Counted from the stretch's first letter, positions 24,440-36,857 are shown. The stretch: 64,000 nt of DNA from Pardosa pseudoannulata (GCA_032207245.1 CM063510.1:50152659-50216658); one strand, 5' to 3'. Notes: generated by a model not told the origin, from the letters alone. Made by a program: numbers and translations.

Positions 24440-24900
24440 ATGAATCTAGGAAGCGTAGTACCTTTCAAGCTGAAAATTCTTCCCTATAATAGCCTCATTC
24501 AGTATAAAATAAAAGATTCTGCTATTTATAAAATAAAATTCTAGTAGGGCCAGGCGCTTATACAATTGTTTAGTTTTGTTATATGAAGGAATATATTTAA
24601 AAAGCTCGAAAACAATTTTTCTCAAAATAAATTTTGGAACCTGTAAGTTAAAAAAATATGCATTTCAAATCAACATTAATTACATTTTTCATTATGTGAA
24701 CCTCAATTACTTCAATGCGAGCAATATTTAATTCACAGCATGCGAAAATGTTGTTTAATTAAAAAGTTTCACTACATCACATTAAAAAAATATTTTTTTT
24801 AAACATAAATTCACGAGTTTTTGGTTTTCAGAATAAAAGATATTTTACTTCAGTTCGACATAAAAATTAAGTTTCCAATGTACGTATTTTAAAAGTTATC
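24440..24900 (+). repeat. dispersed repeat, copy 2 (uninterrupted)
   Basis: Counterpart of 18250-19030. At the place where copy 1 carries the LINE insert, this copy runs on to TTTAGTTTTGTTATATGAAG, so it acts as an internal reference for the empty site, although the bases next to the junction have diverged. Confidence 0.7.
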
Positions 24901-25149
24901 TTTTGGGTATGGAATTTCATTTTGGTATACACTTTATAGCTGTTTTTTAAAATATAAAACTTAAAACAAAACTAGATAATTTTGCTTAAATTTGAACGAT
25001 GTTAAGGAATTTGTAAAAAGTCCATTCAAAAAGAAATAGACATTTTTATTTTATGTCTAATCAAAAATGATGCTATATAGAACATTTTAATTTTCGAAAT
25101 GTTCTCATAAATTATATTTGGGATAACAATCCCACTTATTTTGTACACA
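24901..25149. other. AT-rich, no feature seen
   Basis: Nothing recognisable. Confidence 0.4.
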
Positions 25150-25505
25150 TGATTCTTGTTGTTAATGCCACTTGGACGAGGCAAGCATGTGAGCTAGAGA
25201 TTTTTCGAATTAAGTCGAAGTGATGACACTTTCGTTTTAAGAGCACCACTAGGAACAAAGAACGACATCTCTCGATTGAGTTTTCGTAATTTAGAAGGAG
25301 GGCCAAATAGAAGACTCTCAGGTTTAGCCTGCTGCCTCCATATGTATCGTTTGGGAATTTGGAAAAACATGCGACCATTAACCTATTTTATGTGCCCCAA
25401 TCGCTGTTAATGATGGTAGTGGACATTTTACCAGCTTATGGTTATGGTTTGAACTTGCAACTCTCCTGTTAAGAGAACATTATTTTCAGCGACTGTTTCC
25501 TCAGT
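25150..25505 (-). mobile_element. SINE-B copy (uninterrupted)
   Basis: Homologous over its length to 38600-39085. Shared plus-strand anchors include GGCAAGCATGTGAGCTAGAG versus GTGAGCACGTAGAGCTGAAG, CACTAGGAACAAAG versus ACTTAGAAGGAATGA, TTTTATGTGCCCCAATCGCT versus TTTTATGTGCCTCAGAAACC, and GGTTTGAACTTGCAA versus the reverse side of TGGTTTGAGC. The better tRNA-like head is in the other copy. This copy lacks the SINE-A insert. Confidence 0.65.
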
Positions 25506-27610
25506 TTAATCTATTAATTGGAATTGCACGTAAAACCAAGTTCTCATGAATAAAATTAAAAAGTTTTTTACTATTGACAGATATTTCTTTCATTGTATGG
25601 TAAAGAAAGCATATACTACAATAGTGTAAGAAGGTCGAGAGAGCGGTCACGCATAAAACATAGGTTTGTTGTAGAGCATGGCCAACAAGAATGCCCTCCT
25701 CTTAGTTCCGAAATTCGTTTGACCCATTTAATTACCACGTGTATGACTGTCTTTTAAGTAAATCTGCGTTGGAATAAAATCATGAATCCCAAGCATGTGT
25801 AAAGTAACCTGAAATAGATGGAAAAAAATGTCACCAAATCTAGTTGCACCGTACCTCGAAGTACTCTGTTGTGCACTGTTCGTGTTTTTTTCATCTTGTG
25901 CTGAAATCATCATGTGTTTTTCTCCAAACTCGAGTAGTTTTTTTTTCTCACGTTTGTCGATCATGCAACAATCATTTAAACAATTCGCCAGTCCCAGGAT
26001 ATGCTCACAATCTTAATATACTTTGTATAAATCAGTTTACTTAGTAAACATACTTTATTTTCATCTTAAAGACGAAGAACAGATAGACAAACGTGCATCT
26101 GATTGATCTGTAAAAAGCCGTCTTGAAGAGAAAAAAATCCCTCGAATGAAAAATGTTATCACAGTTTCTTTTGTGGCTTGTTAAAATATACTGTCTTTGC
26201 AGTCAGCTTCTTCCATGTCTTGCTTCGATAATAGAAAATCGTAATGTAGTGATGTTGTTTGCTTTAACAAGTAAAAACTGTTTTCGAAACTTGATTCTTC
26301 AAAAAGTGTAATTAAGTCTTTATTTTTCATTAAAGTTAACGAGTAAAATTTTCATTTGTCCAGTATGTTAAAAACAAACTCAAGTTGAAAAAAAAACAAC
26401 GGGGCTTACTTGCTATTAAGAATGATTTGCAGCTACACTCGAATAAACTAAATACCCGAAATGGGGAGGGAAAATGAGAGCTGAACAACAAAAGATATTT
26501 ACAGGTGTTTTTTCTGATGTGAAAAGAGTGGTAAAAAATTTCCCGTATCGTTCTTATAGTGGATGGGCGGCGTTAAAGAGAGAACACAATGGTATGCAAA
26601 ATGAGGAAGAGAGACGCTTTAGGCCATGTTTGAAAGTGACGATTTTTTCGGAGGGGAATTAATTTGGTGAAGGATACAGAAAAGATTTTCTTTATATTAT
26701 TGTGTATGGAACTTTATCGGAACCAACGTCTAGCGACTGATTAGAGTGATGGCTTAACGAGGTTTTTACACTCTCTCACACACATGTGTTCACTTTAAAT
26801 ATTTCAAAACATTTAATCTAAACGTAACTAAAGTGTTTTTCCCAGTTTTAATTTTACATTGCTTTGAATAAAATCAAGTCTCAGTGCTAAACTGCTACTT
26901 CTTCCATTTACACATGAATAAAATATTTTTATCTATTTTTCCACATAATTCCTTAATGCATTTTTATTCAATTTTTTAATCTTTTTTTGCAGATTTTTTT
27001 TTTAAATTTGATGCTACAAAGTATACAAATTCTTGTAGATTTGTATTTGTAAATTGCTATTTGAACAGTTAATGATCGATTATAAGGGAAGAATTTTACA
27101 GCTCAGAGAGTTAAAAGTTGGCATTCAGAGAAAATTGAGGTCGCTTCAACGACTTGGAAAACTCAGGATTAGACCTCAAAGAGTGTTTTGTGGTATTAAT
27201 TGATAGTTTAGTTAAATAAACACCTAATAAGACTGTAATAATTCTTTACTCATTACTGACTCAATACTTTCCTTGTATTGCTCATTCTTTTTCAGAACTC
27301 ACTTACAATCTCGTCTCTCTAGATGGCATTTTACAAATTTTAAATCTCTAACACTTCAAGCGAAAGCTTTATAGGAGATAATAATGACCAAAATACGATT
27401 GAAAACAGAAAATATTAACTGCCCGCATGACCAATCATTTGAGAAAATGGGTTTAAGGATGAAGGGGAATGACTTCATTTATTTAAGCTTTTGACTAAAA
27501 GTGGCACAATTTCAATTTAACTTGGCATGTCATGGGATTTGCAAGCTTCAATCTTAATTTGTTGATGAGCTACATCAGCACGTGTAGGTCAATATTATAT
27601 GTGTATAAAG
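25506..27610. other. 2.1 kb without recognised gene or element
   Basis: A few short reading frames (25728-25964 minus, 25828-26044 plus, 26474-26662 plus) show no domain motif. Composition is A+T-rich with an occasional GC-richer patch near 27080-27180. Confidence 0.35.
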
Positions 27611-28073
27611 CATATCAAAATTATATCTAAAATCTTTATCTAAGATTCTCATTCTTTCATACCTAATTTCCCAACCACAAAATCTCAGATTTGGAGGAGT
27701 GTTCGCCGACTTAAATTCTTTTTACCAGTCACCCAAAACTAATGCTAGAATAAATGCTAATTTTCTGTCTCACCACATTTTCCAGCTGCCCCAGGCGAAT
27801 AATTTCACTCTTCCGACGTCTAAATTGCTGCATATCACTGACTAAGTTGCTGGTCTCTTTGGAATAACCCCCCATAATCCGTCGCTGCTGGACGGAATTT
27901 ATAAAAGAAGTGTATTTTAGTCATCATTGTATGCTTTGCCCTTGTCTTGTAAAGATGTACATTTTTTAGTCTCAAATAAAGTTAAAGTTTAACCGCGTAC
28001 TTACTCTTCGTCATAATGAAGCCGCGATTATTGCCAGTAATCAAGTGCAATTCAAAATTATAGGGGCTAATTT
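27611..28073 (+). repeat. F1 repeat, copy a
   Basis: F1 is my name for a dispersed repeat with five copies here. This copy starts CATATCAAAATTATATCTAA, has GGAGTGTTCGCCGACTTAAA, GCTAGAATAAATGCTAATTT and CCACATTTTCCAGCTGCCCC in its middle, and ends TTATAGGGGCTAATT directly at a (TG)n tract (28074-28091). No open frame is shared among copies. Confidence 0.75.
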
Positions 28074-28199
28074 GTGTGTGTGTGTGTGTGTCCGCGAGTG
28101 AATGCTTGACAATATGTTTGGATAGTTGGCTCTACTGTGAGAATCTCCGATTTCTCCCTGCCGAACATCGACCAACTGCGTTTTTTTATTTTTGAAAAT

Positions 28200-28768
28200 C
28201 TCAAATACTCTTTCTTCTGTTAGTAGAATAAAGATATAACATCGTGTACAACTTTCGCATTATAGGTGGAGCATATAGTGACTGGATTTGACGTGTAGTG
28301 TTTGGTTAATTCCGACAATAAACGAGAGTCTTGCTTATTCAAACGGAGAGTTTATTTAAACGGTCCGATCTAACCCATCAGGCGTTCTTCTTAGACGAAC
28401 AAACAGCTTTTAGCCTCATGAGACAGAGCAATAACAGGTCTGTGATGCCCTTAGATGTCCGGGGCCGCTCGCGCGCCATATTGAACAACCGAGAAGTCAG
28501 GTGCGGTTTTTGTATCGTGTTGCCTACTCTAGATATAGAGTGTTTCCAAACCGAGACTTTCTCAGTGTTTGTGATCACTGCGCGCTCTGTGTTGCGGCAT
28601 TGAAGTCGCATGTAAATCGCGATTATAAAGTTTTTCATGTTTTTCCCGTGACGATTTCTGCTCGACGTGTGAACATGGACCCGGCAACTTATAGGTTCTG
28701 CGCCGTCATCTTTGTAGGTGCTGAACAGGATTAGAGAGTGTTGAGAGAGATCTTTTTCCTAGAGAATG
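28200..28768 (+). other. GC-richer sequence upstream of the 18S rRNA fragment, possible old 5' ETS
   Basis: This block is less A+T-rich than its surroundings and ends exactly where the 18S-like sequence begins, so it could be a diverged copy of the external transcribed spacer. The only support is position and composition. Overlapping reading frames at 28331-28734 on both strands resemble no protein family. Confidence 0.25.
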
Positions 28769-28920
28769 TATCTTGTTGATCTTCCTAGTAGTCATATGCT
28801 TGTTTCAAAGATTAAACCATGAATATCTAAGCACGTGACGTATAAGGGCAAAGCCACAAAAGGATCATTAAATCAGTTATGGCTCCTTGTTTAGTAAATT
28901 TTCTACTTTATAGCATAACA
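28769..28920 (+). pseudogene. 18S rRNA 5'-end pseudogene fragment
   Basis: The sequence follows the universally conserved start of eukaryotic small-subunit rRNA: the leading TACCTGGTTGATCCTGCCAG appears as TATCTTGTTGATCTTCCTAG, then AGTCATATGCTTG is intact, AGATTAAACCATGAATATCT matches AGATTAAGCCATGCATGTCT, and CATTAAATCAGTTATGG is intact. I count roughly four matches in five bases over 125 nt. Beyond about 28920 the resemblance stops, so only the 5' end is present. The substitutions in normally invariant positions show that it is not functional. Confidence 0.85.
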
Positions 28921-30554
28921 TACATAGCATAGTATCGCTTCCGGTAACTGCACTTCTTAGACTTTTCTAGTGGTCTTTTAGGTAGTCCTGGACGTAATCT
29001 AGTACTGTAGATGACACTGTAAGAAGTGAACACTAGTTACAAAGCCAACGGGAAACGGGCAACTCGGAATGCATCTTTTAATTCCTTCACAAGTGTGTTC
29101 CCTGTCCTTTTAAATTAGACTTCAGGACCAAAATTGTATCACTGCCTTTGATATTCTATACATTCATATACTCCTCTAAATTATCTATAAAATTATTAAT
29201 GTTACCTGGCGTATCCTCTATATCCTCTTTCGATGAAAGTAAGTGGGGGATATCGGATAGTTACAGGCGGCATTTCTATAACGTTTTCTTTACCATTATT
29301 CTTGACAGTTCTATTCGCTAGTCCCATCTCTAACTGTAATACCAATCTTTCCATCCCAAAGCAAAGAGCAGTTCAAAACATAATTACGCTTTCTTGTATT
29401 CTGAAAGGCATTAATGACAGCTGTAACGAACGTCCGCCTGGGCTATTTCCTTCACCTCTACCCGCTGATTCCTCACTTCTTCACATTTCAATTTCCAAAA
29501 GTTGGGGGATATACTTCAATGAAATTTAGAGAGATATATGAAACAATACAATTAATTCATGCATAATTACTAGTTAGTTAATCACCAGTTCACATTCACA
29601 CAATTAGATTAGGTAACTGATCTAACCGTTTTATAACTGTTTTATAAATTAATGATGTTAATAATTTACACTAGTATTGCAGTAAACATGACAGCCGCAG
29701 TTCAACAAAGACCTGCATGCGACTTTGAGAGTCATATTTTTCCACCATTAACATAGAGCTTTATTTAAATTTACGCAATACCTAGGAATCCGTTTACAAT
29801 ACACTTTATCTGAGTAAAAGCCCATTTGAACTAGTACTTAAAAATATTACAAACATTTAATAGAATTAAACTTTCTAAACTTTACAAAATAATTCATTTT
29901 GTTCATATTCAACAAGTTTAAAGAGAATTCTAGTAATTGCGAATTTTCATATGAATTAATTTTCCAAAACTTTCTTTACAAATATTGACAATTATTTTGT
30001 GTTAACAAGAGAAACAATCTAAACTTTCTTAATCGGTCTTAAAATCTGAGTTATCATTTCATTATATAGATTTTGTCAGAAGGAATGCTTTAGCAGAATT
30101 CTGTTTATTAAAATTTGTACGTATAAAATTTAAAACAGAGTGTTAGGAAGTTTAACAATTGTATTCATTATCTTTTAGGGAAAATCTAAGAACTTAAAAA
30201 TCTTATTTTTGTTAGATGTCGTAATAAATTATGCATTGTTTTGATTTGTTTAGACGGAATAGTTACAAAGAATTTAGACAAAGGAAGAAGGGAAGACACC
30301 ATAGAGGTAATGTAAACACTCAAGTGAAAGACGTTATCTCCAAGTGCCATGGCAGGAAAACTACTTTACAGGCTTCTTCTCAGATTCAGGTTCTTCATTC
30401 CTCTATTAAGTTTTGATTTGATTTTGTTTTTTAAATTATTAATTTTGTAGATTTCAGGTAGATTATATACTTCAGGTATATGCTATTACGTACACAATGT
30501 TCAAGTTAATTCTGTATTATGTTCTAGAATAAATTTTCTGTTAAAGAAATAGCT
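28921..30554. other. unassigned stretch after the 18S fragment
   Basis: The first 300 bases are GC-richer but do not follow the 18S sequence. The reading frame 29233-29529 (98 codons) has a hydrophobic start but no family resemblance. The remainder is A+T-rich. Confidence 0.3.
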
Positions 30555-30785
30555 GCAAATGACGTTGGACATTAGTTCGACCTAGAGACCGAGGGACGGT
30601 CTCACCAAAGTCGTTTAACGACTAACCATGATTAATCTTTGTTTAAACGGAGAATTGCGTCCCACCATTGGTTGACCCCATGGGCCTCCGTTAGCCGTAG
30701 ACGACATTGGGGAGACCGGCCTCGAGTCTGTGTCATTCTTTAGAGCAGAAAGTGATTTGTAGTTCCCGCTCTGTGACGTCACTGC
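30555..30785. other. isolated GC-rich segment, unclassified, probably an old transposon piece
   Basis: About 230 bp of clearly higher G+C between very A+T-rich flanks. It contains GACGGTCTCACCAAAGTCG, TTTAACGACTAACCATGATT, GCGTCCCACCATTGG and a perfect TGACGTCA at 30774-30781. No long reading frame and no termini were found. Confidence 0.3.
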
Positions 30786-32799
30786 TACAATAACAATTAA
30801 AACAGCAACAGGTGTTGATTACACAGATGGTAACTCCTTAAGAAGATTTACTTGATGAACAGCCCGAGATTATTCGCGTTTTAACCTTCGTGAGCGCCTT
30901 TCCTGGTTTTTTAACTAGTCCTAAATGTGAAATTTATTAATTTTGGATCAGACAAGTGAAAATAGGATTTAGTTATGGTCAGATGCTCGGAATTGGTGTT
31001 TTTAGCAAATATGAGAATATAATCGGTAATTATTTCTAAATTGAAAAGTTCATCAATGTAGGGAATAGCTTATAGGCTGATATGTAATATAAAACAACGA
31101 AAACTTAAATTTACGGGATAGAATAGGTTTATACAACACGCATATTGCATTTTAAAGTATAATGGAAGACAATAAAGAGAAAATAATGCTTATATATTAT
31201 CCACCAAAGAAAATTATGAATAAGAATAAATTATGTATTATTCTATAAAAGATATTAAATTATAAACTGTAAACAAAAATCTGAAATGAATGAATTATAC
31301 TAAATACATGCAATAAAACTGGATAGTTCATCAAATTAATTTAGTAAAAACCAGTGAAACTTATATTATGGGATATTTTAAGCTCTATCATGTGATTTAA
31401 GGTTCAAGTTTTATTCTATTAATCAGTAAATAGATTAAATGAAATGGCTTAGTCATTTCTTGTTTCTGTTATCAATTGGAATGCAGCTAATTACCCGTTT
31501 GAAATTAATTGAGTAATCGACAGAGTTTTATAAGGAACTGTCATATTTTATTATAATGCTATTTACCAATAGCATTCCTTTACTTCATAGCTGGGTAATG
31601 TAATATTTGACGTACACGTGTAAACAAATATTAAGTATTTCAATTTGCCAATTATATGTGGAAATATTCCAAAATCAAATAAGTATCAACCTTGGAAATC
31701 CTTTGATATTCTGTAAAATAAATATTTTTCCGGTTCTGTTGAATAAATATTGCTCCAGTTACATTTCATTGCATTTTTTTAGCGAATAAATGCTTCTAAC
31801 ATTTATCTTATTAAGGTAATATTTATCTCCATTAGTGTGAGTCGGAATAAATAGTTGAAAAGTTTTGCGAATAAATGGAATGATTTTTCTTTTCTTTATA
31901 TTTCATTACACTAATTAAAATGTAATTTACAATATACGACATACTTTAATGCTTTTGTGGACCGACCATATTGATGTTTTATTCTAGCAGTAATGATCTT
32001 TGAAGAAAATATTCTATGATTTTCATTTTAAGAAATTTTTAATTGGACATATGACTTTTGGAGATCCGAAATCTTTATTATAATGATCATTTTAAGATTT
32101 ATCATAACACAAAGTTCTGCTAATTTTAGGATGAATTTACTTTATTCTGCTAATTTTTACTTACTTAGGATAAAGTTACTAAGACTTTTTCAATAAAGAT
32201 TTAGTTTAAAAAATATTTAGTTTTACTCTTGCAAGTTGCATGTTTATAAAAATAATATAGAAAACATATGCAAAATCGAAAAAAATTGAAAATAATAAAG
32301 ACTGTTATAGGTAATCTCATAATATAAATTTGGAACAAGACGTCTATTCAAGTATGGAATTTAGTCAGAAAAATATTACTTAATAGTACTACTTATATGT
32401 TATTGTATCACTCTTATTGAACTGCTTTACTACAACAATTCTAATAACGATTTTTATTAATTCTACACTAATTAGTTGCTCTCACTAATTTCTTGACTAT
32501 ATTGTGAGTAAACTGAAGATTGTTCAGTTTTTAGAATATGGTTTAAAATTTGAAATACTTTTCATAGTATTAAGGTAAATAGTAGTAGGGGAAATTTTAA
32601 TTTGTTTTATTATTGAAAACACAGTATACGAATTTTGATGCTCTCTTTTGCCCCTGAAATTTCAGGACCTACTGTTAAGTGTTTCACTAGATATTCTTCA
32701 AAATATCTAAAATTGAAATTGTTTGGCTTTTCTGATGGTATTGAGTATGTATTTACAGTTATGTCTAACTCTCAGATATATGATGTCTAAATAAATAGG
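30786..32799. other. 2 kb AT-rich stretch without recognised features
   Basis: Only chance reading frames were seen. Confidence 0.4.
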
Positions 32800-32958
32800 A
32801 TGTCCAAATAAGCACTTTGGTTCCAAAGTTTGCATTTTCGATTCCCGCTTTTAGCATGGTTCTTCGTAGTTCTTTGTAATCGTCTTTAAACAATAATTCT
32901 CGATCTTATTAGCATCGAATTTCATAAAATAGATTGTAGCTCTCCAAACTGATCCAAG
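32800..32958 (+). mobile_element. SINE-A copy with B-box-like motif
   Basis: Reads in SINE-A order on the plus strand: TTTTCGATTCCCGC (B-box-like, 32836), TAGCATGGTTCTTCGTAG, TAATCGTCTTTAAAC, TCTCGATCTTATTAGC, AGATTGTAGCTCTCCAAACT. It is diverged throughout; the 5' boundary is approximate. Confidence 0.7.
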
Positions 32959-33829
32959 CTGTCTGAGGAAAGAATTTGGTATGCTTAAATATTTCGGAGA
33001 ACGAAGATCTGGTAGACTTAATGTTTAGATAGGATTTCTATGGCATTTTGCCATATTGGCGAGAGAATGATTACTTGGCGGGATTTGTATTGACTAATCT
33101 TGTCGCCAAATATGTCGTTAAGGTCACGAAATTGATGACGGTTTTGATGGTTTATAAGGTCTGGCATATTCTAGAAAGCTTCGAGTTCAGAAAGTTCTTC
33201 CTTATAAGAGCAATCTGCAAGATTGCTAGTCATTTCAGTTGTATTCAGACTAGATTTGTGTTAATGTGTTCCTTCTAGTCTAAAATGCAATAGTATTCAA
33301 CATTTTTTGTATTCTTCTTTACTGTGTCTTTCATATTTTAATCCTTTAAGAAATTTGTATCGTTTCCTGATAATACTGATCTAAATTACTGTTTACTTAA
33401 GTATTTCATTAAAGTTTACTGTGTTTCTCCTTTGAAAGTCCATGTAATCCATAAATCTGTAAATTCTTAACAATACTCAGGCTAAATATTATAACACAAT
33501 TTTGCAGCAATATTGTAAAATAATCGTATATTATTTTCGTCCATTCATTTTTGTTTTCAAACTTATTCATACTAACAAATATTTTAAAAAGCGGTGAGAA
33601 TAAATGGAATACATTTTTCCCTTGTCCTATTTTACTACAAAACTGTTTAATAAATAAATATTTCCAACATAAGTCATAAATTAAAAATCTCTCATGTTGA
33701 AATGGAGATTTAACCATGACGCAAAGACACATCAGAAACTTTTTTTATACGAAAAAATACATCACAACTCAGATTGAAAAAATAATTTTGAAGGTACTGA
33801 CACCATACTACATAAATTTATTCTGTCAT
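32959..33829. other. AT-rich stretch with one 107-codon minus-strand frame
   Basis: The frame at 33409-33732 is rich in F, I, K and N as expected of A+T-rich DNA and shows no domain signature; I do not regard it as a gene. Confidence 0.35.
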
Positions 33830-34250
33830 CGAAGAAAAATCATGTTTCACTACATTTCGCTCAGATTGTATTCTGAATAAAATATATTTCCATTTTTGCT
33901 CACTTGAGACCAGACATCCGAAATAGTCACGTGCTCTTTTTCAAATATATGTAATTTGTCAACTGGTAAAAAAATTTTGAGGGATTCTCCATAGGCCTTT
34001 GAAAATTTTAAAGCCACCACTAAGCAAATGCATTTATAAATATATATCCAACCATATGGTGGATGGAAGTTTAAAATGCATAATATTTTTCCATAATGGT
34101 TAGTTTAGGATACGAAATACTATATTATAAAATTTTTATGTCAAAAGTTTAGTCAGTTACGCATGGTTATATACAAATACTACAAAGATAGGAAAAAAGA
34201 AAGATACAAAATAGAAAACTTTAAAGTTTTATTTCATTTATAAATAATGA
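33830..34250 (+). repeat. diverged duplicate segment, copy 1
   Basis: Matches 37890-38330: GTTTCACTACATTTCGCTCA versus GTTTCGCTATACATTTTTAA, CACGTGCTCTTTTTCAAATA versus CATGTGCACTCGTTTAAGTG, and TGTAATTTGTCAACTGG versus TGCAATTTGTCAATCG. Identity is modest and the boundaries are approximate. Confidence 0.5.
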
Positions 34251-35367
34251 AATTATATAAAGTATTATTTCGATTGTACCTCAAAACTTTCATTTGTTAG
34301 AAAATGTTTTTTTAAAGGAATTCTTTTTACAATACATTATAAGTTAAATAATGGAAGTTGTATTTTTCGGAAAGAACTCAAATATCAAGAAAGTAATTTA
34401 TTTTAATTAATTATACATTAATTTGTTAAATAGACATTATTAATAAAGGTTAGTAAACTTTCGTTGCAAAAGTCCATATTTTCTATCAGTGGCTGTTCTG
34501 TCACGTCAATTTTTAAACAGAAAATCTATTACCGTAAAATCACTTGTTTATTTCAAATATTTTTGTGACTGTAGCACGGACAAAAACTAATAAATATCTT
34601 CTTTGACACGGATCATTCAGAAATTTTTTTTTGTTATTTCGAACTTCAATTTTAAATATATAATATGCACTTACATGCCATATTAGTTTAAATTAATTTG
34701 TAACTCTAATTTCTTTTTTTAATCGAATAATTTTTATTTGCCTCTACAATTATATAAATTTAATAGATATAAAAATTTCACGAAAGTTATGGATCTCCAA
34801 ATTTAATAACACTATGTGTATTATATGTAATATATACGTAATAATAAAATTCTGTTAAAGTAAAATTGTAACTTAACTTTTTTCTGTTTTTCATTGAAAA
34901 TCTAGATTCCCTAATTGACAAATACTAAAAAACATTTTTCATAATAATGGCGACGAACACTCATTTCCTGACACCTTGAATTTTGAATCGCAGCCCCGTT
35001 GATTAATTTTCCCGCTCATTGTAGAGGTACGATATCTTTTAGAACAAGCTAGAAGTAATTAAAGAGAAGTGATTGGTTACCGAAATGACATCATTCCTGG
35101 AGCTACACACCTTCTAATAGTTAATAAACGGGCTGTCACTGAGTTTTCATTTCTTTTTTCTTTGAGATCACGATGTACACAATATCATCAAAATATTTCT
35201 GTGTTTTGTAATATTTTTCCCTATATTTGTGTGTTTAGTGTCATCTTATGTTCTAAATAAAAGATGTTTTTGTAAGTGACCGTTAGCATCAGTTTACTCT
35301 GCTACTACATTTAATAATTTCTTTACAGTGTTGATTATAGAATTTTTAAATTATGTAGACATTCTAC

Positions 35368-35371
<4 letters not shown>
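34251..35371. other. AT-rich stretch without recognised features
   Basis: Nothing beyond short chance reading frames. Confidence 0.4.

Positions 35372-35449
<78 letters not shown>
35372..35449. repeat. (TA)n(TG)n microsatellite bounding F1 copy b
   Basis: About 28 TA units and 10 TG units, ending two bases before the F1 repeat. Confidence 0.96.
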
Positions 35450-35451
35450 AT

Positions 35452-36116
35452 GAATATATCAAAATTACTTTACCTAAAATATCGATCTACAATTCTCCTT
35501 TACCCCTTCTCCTTCTTTAATAAGTAATGTCAAAGCTGTAAAATATCAGACTTAAAAGAGTATTCACTGACTTTACTGTATTTATTTACTATATTAAATA
35601 AAATTCAAACGTTATCTGTTAACATCATTACATTTTAATATATAAATTTCCAGCCTTAGGATGTGAGATAAAGGATTGCTCTCTGACTTAAACTCCTTCT
35701 ACCTGTCTCCCCAAACTAACTGTAGAATAATTGCTAATTTTCTGTTCACTGGCCATATTTTTCAGCTGTTCTAGAAAATTAATTTCACTATTCCAATAAC
35801 CAAATTTTTACTTATGTGGTTTTTGAGCCAATTTAAATGATCAAAGTGCATTCTTGACTCCCAAAAATGCTGAATAATCAAAGTCTCATGGGAATGAAAT
35901 TACAGCATTCTCTCTGTTTTGGATTTGACAAATTGAAAGTGTATATTCTTGGGCATTTGAGGCAAAGCTTTTGCCTTCAAAAATTGGACAGTTTTTTATC
36001 CTTAATAAATTTTAAGTTCTACAACATTGGTCTACTAATTTTCAGTTAGCCTGGGTAACTTAAATAATAGGGGATAATTTCTTGTGTACTTGATGAAATA
36101 ATTACCCTGGTCTCAC
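35452..36116 (+). repeat. F1 repeat, copy b
   Basis: Starts GAATATATCAAAATTACTTT just after (TG)n. Contains CTTTACCCCTTCTCC, CTCTCTGACTTAAACTCCTT, TAGAATAATTGCTAATTTTC and CATATTTTTCAGCTGTTC, and ends near AATAATAGGGGATAATTTC shortly before another TA tract (36117). It is the longest copy, with extra sequence at about 35560-35640 and 35810-36040. Confidence 0.75.
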
Positions 36117-36231
36117 ATATATATATATATATAGACACAGTTATGTATATACATACTCTAACATCACTATTATATGTTTATACTACATGTATTATAAGCA
36201 TATATTACTATTATATGTACTAAGCACTGTT

Positions 36232-36326
36232 TTATATATATATAAATAAATAAATAAATAAATAAATAAATATATATATATATATATAAATAAATAAATA
36301 AATAAATAAATAAATATATATATATA

Positions 36327-36374
<48 letters not shown>
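36232..36374. repeat. compound (TA)n(AAAT)n(TA)n(AAAT)n(ATT)n array
   Basis: Two nearly identical cycles of a TA tract followed by about seven AAAT units, then a TA tract and about 18 ATT units. The two matching cycles suggest duplication of a compound microsatellite. Confidence 0.95.
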
Positions 36375-36441
36375 GATATTCAGAAACAAAATTGGCTCAG
36401 TTAATGGAATTCTTAGTTAAACTAAGCTCGGAAAAATGAGT

Positions 36442-36526
36442 GTGATGAGGCGATTTAGATCTGTTATGTAACTGATTTATTAATACATGAAGTAAAATGT
36501 TCGGGATCTAAATCTGACCTCATCAC
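36442..36526. repeat. 85-bp inverted repeat with 20-22-bp arms
   Basis: Left arm GTGATGAGGCGATTTAGATC (36442-36461) pairs with GATCTAAATCTG plus ACCTCATCAC (36505-36526), with a 2-nt bulge in the right arm and a 43-base loop. It could be a mini-MITE or a foldback; no clear target duplication flanks it. Confidence 0.75.
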
Positions 36527-36569
36527 ATAGTTGTAAACAGATAGAGGATCATAAATGTCTTTTCAACGG

Positions 36570-36857
36570 ATGTTGTTGTCTTGTACGGTGGTTTCGGGCA
36601 GGGTTCTGATTCCAGTCCCAGATTAGAATCCCGTCTCCGTTCTTGACATTAAATAAGAATGTACCTTTGTGGAGTATTTATGAGTCCCTAAGGGACAGTG
36701 CCCAAATAGAAGGGATAAGGTTTTTCACGTTGGCGGTCTCAGGGCAGGGTTTGGTCAGACCAATGAAATCCTTACAACTATCCCGATTGGAAGACAAGAA
36801 AGAGTAGGGGACAAGGTTGAAATAATAAAATATCAAAAATCTAAAAAGATGAGAGAT
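36570..36857. repeat. GC-richer duplicated motif region
   Basis: TACGGTGGTTTCGGGCAGGG (about 36579) and CACGTTGGCGGTCTCAGGGC then AGGGTTTGG (about 36737) look like two related copies about 150 bp apart. Both resemble the sequence just inside the putative LTR at 23.29 kb (ACGTGGCCTCAGGAG), so this may be leader sequence of another LTR element. Confidence 0.35.

Noticed and set aside
28331..28734. Coding exon before the 18S fragment
   Set aside because: Frames are open on both strands, resemble no protein, and the block is better explained as rDNA spacer or a repeat.
33409..33732. 107-codon minus-strand frame as a gene
   Set aside because: Amino-acid content is what A+T-rich DNA gives by chance and no motif is visible.
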